Below, one piece after another: positions 41,779 through 49,922 of a stretch of DNA of 57,657 nucleotides. The stretch's first letter is position 1. Each line of letters opens with the position of its first letter. The position numbers and the translations under genes were made by a program. The stretch comes from CAZWUW01 sp964636895. GTDB taxonomy: Bacteria > Bacillota > Thermincolia > Thermincolales > CAZWUW01. The notes under the pieces were generated by a model. The model made no database searches. It saw only the letters and a list, made by a program, of their open reading frames with translations, and was not told the origin of the DNA. Location of the stretch: NCBI GenBank assembly GCA_964636895.1, contig CAZWUW010000006.1, positions 1 to 57,657 of the forward strand, in the 5' to 3' direction.

Positions 41779-42438
41779 TTATAACAACTTTGCGCCGTTA
41801 ATTTCCAGGGCAAAATGGCTTTTCAGGTAATCTGCCGCCCTTCGGCAGAGCACCATCCGGCTTAGAAAAATTTCAAAGTACTCCATCACCGGACAAATTT
41901 CAATATCAATAGTCAGCTCCATGGTGATAGTCCTGTTATCTCCGTTAACGCGTAAAAAAGAATGCTCCACAGCATAGTTCACCCGGTCATGGATATCAAA
42001 AGTAGCAAAATCCTGATTTCTGACCCGCGACCGGTGTACATCCGACTTATCAGCCAGAATCAGGGCCGCCGCTACGCTGTTCACGGGCTGACCGTACTCT
42101 TCTTCATGGTTGCCGATAGCCGCAATAACGGTAGAAATCTCATCCGGCGGCATGCCCATCCGGGACAAAATATAAAAAGCCAGCGTGGCGCCAGACTGGC
42201 CGTGGTCATAACGGCTGATGACATTGCCGATATCATGCATATACCCGGCAATAGATGCCAGTTCTACTTCCCGCCTGGGGTACGCCAGTCGTTCCAGGAT
42301 ATTTTTGGCGATCCGGGATATCAGGTTGACATGCCGGTATCCATGTTCGGTAAAACCCATCACACCAAGGTTTTCATTCCCCCGGCGAATACAGACATCC
42401 ACTATCGGGTCTCTTTTTACATCTTCCAGAATAATCAA
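41779..42438 (-). CDS. HD-domain phosphohydrolase
   Basis: A 219-residue HD protein. The metal motif is ELASIAGYMHDIGNVISR (HD at about residue 68), with upstream H in GYRHVNLISRI and downstream IGNHEEEYGQPVN and LADKSDVHRSRVRN. It is a predicted phosphohydrolase, perhaps of nucleotides or cyclic dinucleotides. The start is TTG 42438, eight bases after GGAGGAGG. It lies between yajC and secD, a position kept in several Desulfotomaculum-type genomes as I recall, but its link to export is unknown. Confidence 0.83.
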   Translation of the reverse strand: MIILEDVKRDPIVDVCIRRGNENLGVMGFTEHGYRHVNLISRIAKNILERLAYPRREVELASIAGYMHDIGNVISRYDHGQSGATLAFYILSRMGMPPDEISTVIAAIGNHEEEYGQPVNSVAAALILADKSDVHRSRVRNQDFATFDIHDRVNYAVEHSFLRVNGDNRTITMELTIDIEICPVMEYFEIFLSRMVLCRRAADYLKSHFALEINGAKLL

Positions 42439-42479
42439 GGTACCGGCCTCCTCCCCGGGGATCTTTGAAGTAACTATGA

Positions 42480-42507
42480 AAAGGGATAGCCCTGCCGGCT
42501 ACCCCTT
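42480..42507 (-). terminator. Terminator between yajC and the HD gene
   Basis: GGGATAGCC and GGCTACCCC (42483-42507) form a nine-base stem with one wobble, loop CTGCC; TTTTC follows on the minus strand. It may be partial, since the HD-secDF genes continue in the same direction. Confidence 0.6.
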
Positions 42508-42522
42508 CTTTGCTCGCCTAGG

Positions 42523-42822
42523 TTATTTGCCCGCCTCAATTTCCTTGCCGGGCTCGTTTTCCTGGTTAATGTAGGCAATAGCGGTTTTCAGCACTTCTAC
42601 TTTGACGTTTTCAGCCACCTTCAAAATAACTGTATTGTCCTTAACCTTAACAATTGTACCAATAAGTCCGCCAATGGTGGTAACTGAAACATTGGTCTCC
42701 AGATTCTTCATGGTTTGCTGGTGTTTTTTTTGTCTTTGCTGCTGCGGCCTGATAATCATGAAGTAGAAAATGGCCACCAGAAGTACCAGATAAATAATTA
42801 CACCGGGCTCTATTTTCGGCAA
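42523..42822 (-). CDS. yajC: Preprotein translocase subunit YajC
   Basis: A 99-residue protein: one membrane segment (about 7-25), the family motif YFMIIRPQQQRQKKHQ, and the soluble TTIGGLIGTIVKVKDNTVIL domain. YajC accompanies SecDF in the accessory translocase. It is 78 bases downstream of tgt, the usual queA-tgt-yajC-secDF order. GGAGG lies nine bases before the start. Confidence 0.94.
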   Translation of the reverse strand: MPKIEPGVIIYLVLLVAIFYFMIIRPQQQRQKKHQQTMKNLETNVSVTTIGGLIGTIVKVKDNTVILKVAENVKVEVLKTAIAYINQENEPGKEIEAGK

Positions 42823-42870
42823 TCGGGTTCCCTCCTTTTCCGTTGATAAATGATAATATTCTGCCTGTTA

Positions 42871-42902
42871 CGAAAAAATCCTTTTTGCCGGCAGGATTTT
42901 TT
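42871..42902 (-). terminator. Terminator overlapping the tgt stop
   Basis: AAAAAATCC (42873-42881) pairs with GGATTTTTT (42894-42902) across a 12-base loop; TTTTTTCG follows. The tgt stop codon is in the stem. Confidence 0.7.
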
Positions 42903-44019
42903 ACTCCTCCGCCAAACCATAAGCTGCAAAAAACTGTTGTTTGTATTCCAACAGCCGGTTCGCTGCGATAGCCGCCCTGATGCCCCGCATTAATTCCAGC
43001 AGAAAGAATAAATTGTGTACAGTCATTAAACGCAGGCCCAGAATTTCGTCCGCTTTAAAAAGATGCCTGATATAGGCCCGGGTATAATTCCGGCAGGTGT
43101 AACAGCCGCAGTCCGGGTCCAGGGGCGTAAAATCCCTGGTATATTTGGCATTTTTAATCACTACTTTGCCCCGGCTGGTCATCGCTGTGCCATTCCGGGC
43201 AATGCGGGTGGGCAGCACACAATCAAACATGTCCACCCCGCGCATAACCCCTTCCAGCAAACAGTCTGGTGAACCTACACCCATCAGATAACGCGGCTTA
43301 TCCACCGGCAGCAGCGGCACGGTATAATCAAGCACTTCATACATCAGCGGTTTCGGCTCACCTACGCTTAAACCCCCGATACTGTAGCCCGGGAAATTCA
43401 TGGCCACCAACTCCCGGGCACTCCTTTCCCGGAGGTCCCGGTACATGCCGCCCTGCACAATACCAAAAAGGGCCTGATCATCCCGTTTATGTGCGGCCTG
43501 GCATCGTTCCGCCCACCGGGTCGTGCGTTCCAGGGCAGCCAGGGTGTATTCGTGAGTGGCCGGATATGGCGCGCACTCATCGAAACACATAATGATATCC
43601 GACCCCAGGGCCATCTGCACTTCCGTCGCTTTTTCCGGACTCATGAAATGACCGGACCCGTCCAAGTGGGATTTAAACTCCACCCCATCTTCCGTTATTT
43701 TGCGCAGCGGACCCAGACTAAATACCTGAAACCCGCCGCTATCCGTGAGAATAGGCCGGGGCCAATTCATAAATTTGTGCAGGCCGCCGGCTTCCCGGAT
43801 CAGGTCGGCACCCGGCCGCAGGTAAAGGTGATAGGTATTGCTGAGAATTATCTGGGCATCCATAGTAATCAGTTCTTCCGGCGTCATGGCTTTTACCGTA
43901 GCCTGCGTCCCTACGGGCATAAACACCGGGGTATCAATGACACCGTGGGGTGTATGCAGTTTGCCTAAGCGGGCTTTGGTTTGTATGCATTTTTTAGTCA
44001 GTTCAAATTTAATCGCCAA
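42901..44019 (-). CDS. tgt: Queuine tRNA-ribosyltransferase Tgt
   Basis: A 372-residue TIM-barrel enzyme that exchanges guanine 34 for preQ1. It has ILTDSGGFQVFSL (catalytic Asp), FDECAPYP, IGGLSVGEP, the nucleophile region VDMFDCVLPTRIAR, and the zinc site CGCYTCRNYTRAYIRH. The start is TTG 44019 because GGAG lies nine bases before it and the protein then begins MAIKFELTKKC, as other Tgt enzymes do; ATG 44049 has no site. With queA and queH in this window, the last three steps of queuosine formation are present. Confidence 0.95.
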   Translation of the reverse strand: MAIKFELTKKCIQTKARLGKLHTPHGVIDTPVFMPVGTQATVKAMTPEELITMDAQIILSNTYHLYLRPGADLIREAGGLHKFMNWPRPILTDSGGFQVFSLGPLRKITEDGVEFKSHLDGSGHFMSPEKATEVQMALGSDIIMCFDECAPYPATHEYTLAALERTTRWAERCQAAHKRDDQALFGIVQGGMYRDLRERSARELVAMNFPGYSIGGLSVGEPKPLMYEVLDYTVPLLPVDKPRYLMGVGSPDCLLEGVMRGVDMFDCVLPTRIARNGTAMTSRGKVVIKNAKYTRDFTPLDPDCGCYTCRNYTRAYIRHLFKADEILGLRLMTVHNLFFLLELMRGIRAAIAANRLLEYKQQFFAAYGLAEE

Positions 44020-44104
44020 TACGTATCGCTCCTGTTTACATAGATGCATGCAACATTATAACAAAAATTCTCCGCCGGAGCAAATAACTTATCCGCTAAT
44101 CAAC

Positions 44105-44132
44105 ACAAAAAGCCCCCGCATCCGGGGGCTTT
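44105..44132 (-). terminator. Terminator after the FN3-SLH gene
   Basis: AAGCCCCCG and CGGGGGCTT pair perfectly around CATC (44110-44132), with TTTTTGTG after it on the minus strand. Confidence 0.9.
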
Positions 44133-44139
44133 GGGGCAC

Positions 44140-46926
44140 TTATTTTATATTATCGCGCATCTTCACTATAGTTGTCACGGCTTCAGCCCGGGTGGCTTTT
44201 CGCGCCGGCCCAAATGTATTATCGGCGTAACCTTTAATCAGCCCCTTTTCCACCGCAACGGCTACCGCCCCCCTTGCCCATGATTGAATCTGCGGGTAAT
44301 CATTAAAGCTCCACCAGCCGTTGTTTTTAATTTCGGCTTCCCGCTGCAGCCGCAAGGCTCTTATCAGGATAGAAGCCATCTCCTCCCTGGTTATTTCCCG
44401 CCCAGGTTTAAAAGTGCCATCACTATAGCCCGAAATAATCCCTGTCTCCACAGCCCTGGCCACATAGCCTTCGGCCCAGGCGGGTATAGCCTTTCTGTCA
44501 CGGAAGTATAACTGCGGGTTATTCTCCGGACTAAGCCCTAAGGCAGATACAACAAATCTGGCAAACTCCACTCTGGACACAGTACGGTCCGGCCGGAAAC
44601 TCCTGTCCTTATACCCACCGGCAATGCCCAGTTCCAGAGCTTTTTGCATATTGTACTCCGCCCAGTGGCCGGCAATATCATTAAGGTAAAAATCCGGCGT
44701 ACACTTGATGATATATTCCTCGGACCAGGGACTGTGATTCCCCATGCCATCCTTTGCCCGCAGCTCAATCCGGTTGTTTCCGGCGGCAAGCATAATCTCC
44801 GTGGCAAAAGCACCTTTTCCTGTGGCCGTGGTCTGCAGCAGCCGGCCGTTTAATCTTATCTCAACTTCCGCATATGCTTCGGCCCTGCCTGACAAAGTGA
44901 CAATCCGCTTAGTGGAAGTTGACCAATTGTGCAAAACCGGTTTATCAGGCGCACCAGTATCAACCAGCAGGGCAAAGTCGGTAAGATGATTAGTCACGGC
45001 TGTAACTTTTTGCGGTGACCAATAAACGGTAGATGGCAATGGTAACCAGATGTCATTGTCATCCTCCCAATAATAGATACGCAGCTTATTAACCTCCGCG
45101 CCTCCCAGTTGGGCAGCGTTAAAGTACATGGTCACGGTGAGACCGGCATTAAAGCCGGTGACCAGGGAACTTCCCGTCCTGGCGGTAATTCTAACAGGCT
45201 GGCCGATTACCTTGTAACCTGTATTTATGTAATCATTAAAATTTCCGCCGGTAATTTTAAAGGTTGTATCTCCGCTAAGCGCTTCAGCCGGTACGTCAAG
45301 CCTGGCCAGGCCCGGTAATTCTACATAGCCGCTTTTACCCCGGTCTATAGTCCGCTCTGCCGCCGAAGTATAAACAGCAATTATATCGCTGTCAGCTGAT
45401 AAATTGCCAGCCGCGTCGTACGCCAAAACATAGTACCGGTAAGTTTTATTGGCGGTCATTCCACGATCATGATAGTTTGTATCAACAGTGGCCGCCAAAT
45501 AGTTATAACTGCCTCCTTCATAAGCCCGGTAGATATGATAACCCTTGACCTCCTTATTGTCAGAGGCTGCTTCCCAGGTTAATTTAACTTCCGTGCTGCT
45601 TACCATTGTATAAATTAGTTTTCTTGGCGCAGAAGGCCGGGCAGTATCGCCGTTGGTAGTAACAGCTACCGTATTGCTGGCATCGGATGTGTACCCCGCC
45701 GTATCCCTGGCTTTAATATAGTATTTGTAAGTTTTATTGGCACTGACATTATTATCATAATACGGTGCTGAAGTCGCAGCGGCAAGCCTGTAAAAATCGC
45801 CATTACCCTCTGCCCGGTAGAGGTCATATTCCGCAACACCAACATTGTCGCCGGCTCCCGACCAGGATACCTTAACTTTGGCAGTGCTTTCTGCCATCGC
45901 CCATATTCTGGGGGCGGTCGGCTTTTCTGTGTCCACGGCCAGCCGGGCGGATACAATATCTGAAGGCACCGACTCATTACCGGCGGCATCTACGGCCGAA
46001 ACCCGGTAATAATAAGTAGTGTTAAGGGTTAAGCCGGTATCGGCATGATTTCTATCCGTTGATTTGGCAATCCGGGTAAAGTTCCGGTTATCGGTGCTTC
46101 TATAAATAATGTATTCAGCAACACCGGCGTTATCCACTGCAGCATTCCAGGTCAGATTGATACGGGTTAAGCCGGAGGCAGTAGCTGTAAGCCCCTCGGG
46201 CTTAGCGGGGGCCTGATTATCCACCGGTGTCGGTCGGCTGACCTGGGCCCGTTCTGCGGATTCGTTCCCGGCTTCGTCTACCGTTGCCACCTGATATGTA
46301 TAGGTACGGCCGGGACTTAACCCCACATCATTATAGCCGGTGACAGCTAAAGGCGCGGTATTTATTTTGGCATAACTGCCGCTGCCGGTTTTGCGGTAAA
46401 TATTATAGCCGGCCACGGCAATATTATCGGTACCGGCCTGCCAGGCCAGGTTAATCTGCACACTGCTGACGGCCGTTGCCGCAAGGCCGGTAGGCACCGT
46501 TGGCGGAATGCGGTCGGTACCGGGAATTGTAACGGCCACAGTCGGACTGCTGGGCACTGATTCTTCTCCTTGGGCATTTAAAGCCGTAACATAATAGTGG
46601 TAGGTTACGGCCGGACTTACTGCGGTATCATCGTAACTGGTGCCTGCCAGCGACGAAGCCGTTATTTTGGTGAAATTACCCGTGCCGGTGGTGCTCCGGT
46701 AAACATGATAGTTATTGCCGGAGGTCCCCGCCCAGGTAAGTGTCATTTTGCCTCCGTCAGCGGCCGCGACAGCCTGCACACCGGTAGGTGCCGCCGGTGC
46801 CGCCGCCTGAACACCGCCGGCATATAAAAATAACTGTACCACCATGATAACCGTCAACAACACCGATAGCTTCTTTTTTTCCTTTTTCAAAATTACCCGC
46901 CCCCATAAAATAGTTTTAAAATTCAT
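44140..46926 (-). CDS. S-layer-anchored protein with five FN3 domains and three SLH domains
   Basis: A 928-residue surface protein. After a signal peptide (KKLSVLLTVIMVV... ending GGVQA) come five fibronectin type III repeats of about 95 residues (each beginning near AP-x-x-P-x-G-L and containing Y-x-[IV]-YR), a ZU5/Ig-like region (about 525-740), and three C-terminal SLH motifs (DIAGHWAEYNMQKALELGI; AIPAWAEGYVARAVETGI; WARGAVAVAVEKGLIKGYAD). SLH domains bind pyruvylated wall polymer. ATG 46926 is the open-frame start, but TTG 46890 gives a classic MKKEKKKLS signal and could be true. It separates tgt from queA and looks like an insertion. No enzymatic domain is visible. Confidence 0.9.
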   Translation of the reverse strand: MNFKTILWGRVILKKEKKKLSVLLTVIMVVQLFLYAGGVQAAAPAAPTGVQAVAAADGGKMTLTWAGTSGNNYHVYRSTTGTGNFTKITASSLAGTSYDDTAVSPAVTYHYYVTALNAQGEESVPSSPTVAVTIPGTDRIPPTVPTGLAATAVSSVQINLAWQAGTDNIAVAGYNIYRKTGSGSYAKINTAPLAVTGYNDVGLSPGRTYTYQVATVDEAGNESAERAQVSRPTPVDNQAPAKPEGLTATASGLTRINLTWNAAVDNAGVAEYIIYRSTDNRNFTRIAKSTDRNHADTGLTLNTTYYYRVSAVDAAGNESVPSDIVSARLAVDTEKPTAPRIWAMAESTAKVKVSWSGAGDNVGVAEYDLYRAEGNGDFYRLAAATSAPYYDNNVSANKTYKYYIKARDTAGYTSDASNTVAVTTNGDTARPSAPRKLIYTMVSSTEVKLTWEAASDNKEVKGYHIYRAYEGGSYNYLAATVDTNYHDRGMTANKTYRYYVLAYDAAGNLSADSDIIAVYTSAAERTIDRGKSGYVELPGLARLDVPAEALSGDTTFKITGGNFNDYINTGYKVIGQPVRITARTGSSLVTGFNAGLTVTMYFNAAQLGGAEVNKLRIYYWEDDNDIWLPLPSTVYWSPQKVTAVTNHLTDFALLVDTGAPDKPVLHNWSTSTKRIVTLSGRAEAYAEVEIRLNGRLLQTTATGKGAFATEIMLAAGNNRIELRAKDGMGNHSPWSEEYIIKCTPDFYLNDIAGHWAEYNMQKALELGIAGGYKDRSFRPDRTVSRVEFARFVVSALGLSPENNPQLYFRDRKAIPAWAEGYVARAVETGIISGYSDGTFKPGREITREEMASILIRALRLQREAEIKNNGWWSFNDYPQIQSWARGAVAVAVEKGLIKGYADNTFGPARKATRAEAVTTIVKMRDNIK

Positions 46927-47022
46927 TATATATAATACGTACTGATTTCAATTTTTAGGTGGATAGAAATAGTATTTTCTAGTACTGTAAAATATTGTCG
47001 TTTTTTGTTGGTGGCAGCTGCG

Positions 47023-47047
47023 CAAAAAAAACCAGGCTTTCGCCTGA
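47023..47047 (-). terminator. Terminator of the queA transcript
   Basis: CAGGC and GCCTG pair around a GAAA loop (minus-strand sense), then GTTTTTTTT. It lies downstream of the long inverted repeat. Confidence 0.8.
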
Positions 47048-47094
47048 CTTGCTATAAGATTAGTGCTCTTCAAGAAACAATGATATTCTAATCT

Positions 47095-47161
47095 TTAACG
47101 GGGGAATGGTATAAAAAGCGCGTGACATTGTGAAGCGCTTTTTATACCATTCCCCCGTTAA
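47095..47161. repeat. 27-bp perfect inverted repeat
   Basis: The arms 47095-47121 and 47135-47161 are perfectly complementary over 27 bases, with a 13-base loop. The arms contain CGGGGGAATGG and TATAAAAAGCGC. No T-run follows, and a standard terminator stands just downstream, so it is not needed for termination. A palindromic mobile element or an RNA processing site is possible. Confidence 0.85.
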
Positions 47162-47197
47162 GTTTTGTCAATGTTAGTTGTTAGGGCACTACTAGCA

Positions 47198-48223
47198 TTA
47201 TTTTAGCAACATGGCGTCTCCAAAACTGAAAAACCGGTACCGCTTGTCCACCGCTTCCCGGTATGCCGACAATATGTTTTCGCGGCCGGCGAAGGCAGAA
47301 ACAAGCATTAGCAAAGTGGACTTGGGCAGATGAAAATTGGTCAGCAGCATATCTACGACTTTAAACCGGTAGCCGGGATAAATAAAAATACCTGTCCACC
47401 CGCTCCCTGCCGCTACCGTTCCATCCGATAAAGCTGCCGTTTCCATTGTCCGGGCGGCAGTCGTGCCCACCGCCACTACTCTGCCGCCGGCGACCCTGAC
47501 CTCATTAATAACTGCTGCCGTTTCTTCGCTGACCTCGTAGTATTCGGTATGCATCTCGTGTTCCTCAACATTATCTGCCTGTACGGGGCGAAAAGTGCCA
47601 AGGCCCACATGCAGCATCACTTCTGCTACCTTTATCCCTTTGGCCTTAATGGCTGCCAGCAGCTCCGGCGTAAAATGCAGCCCTGCAGTGGGCGCTGCCG
47701 CTGAGCCGGGGTTTTTGGCATATACGGTCTGATACCGCTCCTTATCAGCCAATTCCCTGGTAATGTACGGCGGCAGAGGCATTTGCCCCAGCCGGTCCAG
47801 GACTTCTTCAAAAATACCGCTATACTCAAAACTGAACACGCGTCCCCCGGCAGCCGTAATTTCCCCGGCTTCGGCAGTCAACTGACCGCCGCCGAAAACT
47901 ATCCGGGTACCGGTTTTAACCCTTTTTCCCGGGCGTACCAAAGCTTCCCATCGGTCCCGGTCCAAACGTTTGAGCAGCATCACTTCAATGCGGGCACCGG
48001 TGCCTTCCTTCTGCCCGAAAAGGCGGGCGGGGATGACCCGGGTGTTATTCACCACCAGGATATCCCCGGACCGGAAATGCTTTATGCAGTCCTTGAAAAT
48101 CAGGTGTTCCGTCATACCTGTGTTCCGGTCCAAGACCAGCAGCCGGGAATGGTCCCTGGGTTCCACAGGTTCCTGAGCAATAAGCTCCTCCGGTAAGCAG
48201 TAATCAAATTCTGTTACTTTCAT
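47198..48223 (-). CDS. queA: S-adenosylmethionine:tRNA ribosyltransferase-isomerase QueA
   Basis: A 341-residue QueA: FDYCLPEELIAQEPVEPRDHSRLL at the N-terminus (trimmed motif), VNNTRVIPARLFG, TAGLHFT, HVGLGTFRPV and the end NFHLPKSTLLMLVSAFAG. It moves the ribosyl of SAM onto preQ1-tRNA to make epoxyqueuosine. Normally adjacent to tgt; here the FN3-SLH gene lies between them. It is 69 bases after the SpoIID-like gene. Confidence 0.95.
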   Translation of the reverse strand: MKVTEFDYCLPEELIAQEPVEPRDHSRLLVLDRNTGMTEHLIFKDCIKHFRSGDILVVNNTRVIPARLFGQKEGTGARIEVMLLKRLDRDRWEALVRPGKRVKTGTRIVFGGGQLTAEAGEITAAGGRVFSFEYSGIFEEVLDRLGQMPLPPYITRELADKERYQTVYAKNPGSAAAPTAGLHFTPELLAAIKAKGIKVAEVMLHVGLGTFRPVQADNVEEHEMHTEYYEVSEETAAVINEVRVAGGRVVAVGTTAARTMETAALSDGTVAAGSGWTGIFIYPGYRFKVVDMLLTNFHLPKSTLLMLVSAFAGRENILSAYREAVDKRYRFFSFGDAMLLK

Positions 48224-48292
48224 AAGCTACCTCGGCAAGAATTCATTTGTTTAAAATATATATCTTTCTTCCATACAATTATCTAATTACCA

Positions 48293-49768
48293 TTAATAAT
48301 TTACAATTTCTACGCCGGTATAATAAAAGGTCAGAATCTCTCTGTAACTTTTCCCCTCTTTAGCCATCTGGTACGCGCCCCACTGGGACAAGCCTACTCC
48401 GTGACCCCAGCCATGACCGTTAAAAGTGATGAACCCGGTAGGATACTTGGGTGCGGTTAGCAAATCGTTGGCATCCTGGACATAGTAGGTACTGCTTTCA
48501 CCGTTTAGGGTGCCGATAGTCCGGTCAACGGCAACGGCCACCAAACCGCTTAATTCCTTCAGCACAGACTTCTGTCCGGCCCCGTTCAGGACATTGATTT
48601 CCGGTACGGTTGCCGCCCCCTGGTCAATATCAAAAAAATTGCTGATAAAGGAGATGTATTTATTTTCAGTGTCCTTCACAGGGGTAAAGGTGGGGTTAAA
48701 CAGCTTGCCAAATTCGCTGCCCGTCCTGGTTACAGTATATCCATTTATATCGGTGGCCATAACTCTCTGCACCCGGCCGGAATCGTATTTCTCCAGCTTG
48801 ATATCGACTACTTTGGTAAAACTGGCATCAAATTTGTTCAGCTTGGCACTGACATCATCAAGCGTGGTAGTGTAAGTCCAGTTAGCCGGACCCCATTTCA
48901 AGCTATATGCATCCGGCTTACCGCGCAGATAAGAAACCGGTTTGCCGTTCCATACGTTTTCGTTGTTTTCGGTATGACCGCCGCTGCTGGAATGATATAC
49001 CGCACTCAAGGGCTTATTCTCCCCCGGCAGTGTTAATACCTGTCCCTTGGTGCCATCAACGGCAGCTAATCCGTCAGGTGCCTCAATACTAAAACCTCCA
49101 TAGGCCTGACAATGGACGCCATCACATAAATTGAACCCCTCCTTGATATGCTTATTAATATTGGCGGCAGCATACGAACGAGCAATAATGGCCTGGGCCT
49201 TTAATGCCTCCAGCGGCCAGCCTTTGCCCATCTCTTTGGTCACTACCCCATATAGATACTCTTCCAGCGGCAGTTCATTAACTGCCACCACACTGCCGGC
49301 AGCCAGCCGAAACTCCATATCCCCCCGGTATTTTTTATTAATAGCCTGCTCTACGCCACTGTTAGGCGTATAACTGTTTAAGACAACCAGGTTACCCGGC
49401 CCGTGAGCTACTTCCCGCAACAGTACCGATCCGCTGGTCACCTTCTGGGCTTCCCCGTTTTTCATCACCTGTATGCCGGTGGTCAGATAAAGAAGCTGCC
49501 AGCTTTCCCCGGCCACCGGTGTGCCAATAACATCCATACCGGGCAAAGCGGTGGTGTCAATAAGCTGATACGCGCCCTGCACCGAAAAAGTAATGGCACC
49601 GGCGTTTTTATATGCTGATGTATTATTGGCGGCAATAATCCCGATGCGCACGTTCCCAGGTATTTGGGCCAAACCCGCCGGGACGGCAATCCACCCGGTC
49701 ACGAAAGCTGCGGTTATAAGTATTGCTATCAAGGAAACAATTTTTTTACGGACATAAAACAATATCAT
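48293..49768 (-). CDS. SpoIID/LytB-domain protein
   Basis: A 491-residue exported protein with an N-terminal membrane/signal segment (VSLIAILITAAFVTGW). The SpoIID/LytB domain spans about 175-490: LPLEEYLYGVVTKEMGKGWPLEAL, ALKAQAIIARSYAAAN, AVYHSSSGGHTE and the end GHGWGHGVGLSQWGAYQMA. SpoIID is a lytic transglycosylase needed for engulfment; the domain is also found in amidase enhancers, so the exact role is open. ATG 49768 follows GGAGG by ten bases; the frame to 49873 has no site. Confidence 0.87.
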   Translation of the reverse strand: MILFYVRKKIVSLIAILITAAFVTGWIAVPAGLAQIPGNVRIGIIAANNTSAYKNAGAITFSVQGAYQLIDTTALPGMDVIGTPVAGESWQLLYLTTGIQVMKNGEAQKVTSGSVLLREVAHGPGNLVVLNSYTPNSGVEQAINKKYRGDMEFRLAAGSVVAVNELPLEEYLYGVVTKEMGKGWPLEALKAQAIIARSYAAANINKHIKEGFNLCDGVHCQAYGGFSIEAPDGLAAVDGTKGQVLTLPGENKPLSAVYHSSSGGHTENNENVWNGKPVSYLRGKPDAYSLKWGPANWTYTTTLDDVSAKLNKFDASFTKVVDIKLEKYDSGRVQRVMATDINGYTVTRTGSEFGKLFNPTFTPVKDTENKYISFISNFFDIDQGAATVPEINVLNGAGQKSVLKELSGLVAVAVDRTIGTLNGESSTYYVQDANDLLTAPKYPTGFITFNGHGWGHGVGLSQWGAYQMAKEGKSYREILTFYYTGVEIVNY

Positions 49769-49871
49769 CGGCTTATACCCTCCCCCGAAATAATAACCAA
49801 TCATATTGCCATTTCGACAGCAACCCCCGCTCTTCCTGCTTAATTGAATACTTTCCCGGCAGACTGACGGC

Positions 49872-49904
49872 AAAAAACAAAAACCACGGTTAATTTCCGT
49901 GGTT
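49872..49904 (-). terminator. Terminator of sigI-rsgI
   Basis: AACCACGG (49882-49889) and CCGTGGTT (49897-49904) pair across a seven-base loop; TTTGTTTTTTG follows on the minus strand. Confidence 0.88.
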
Positions 49905-49922
49905 AATCAGCAACTCAAACTA

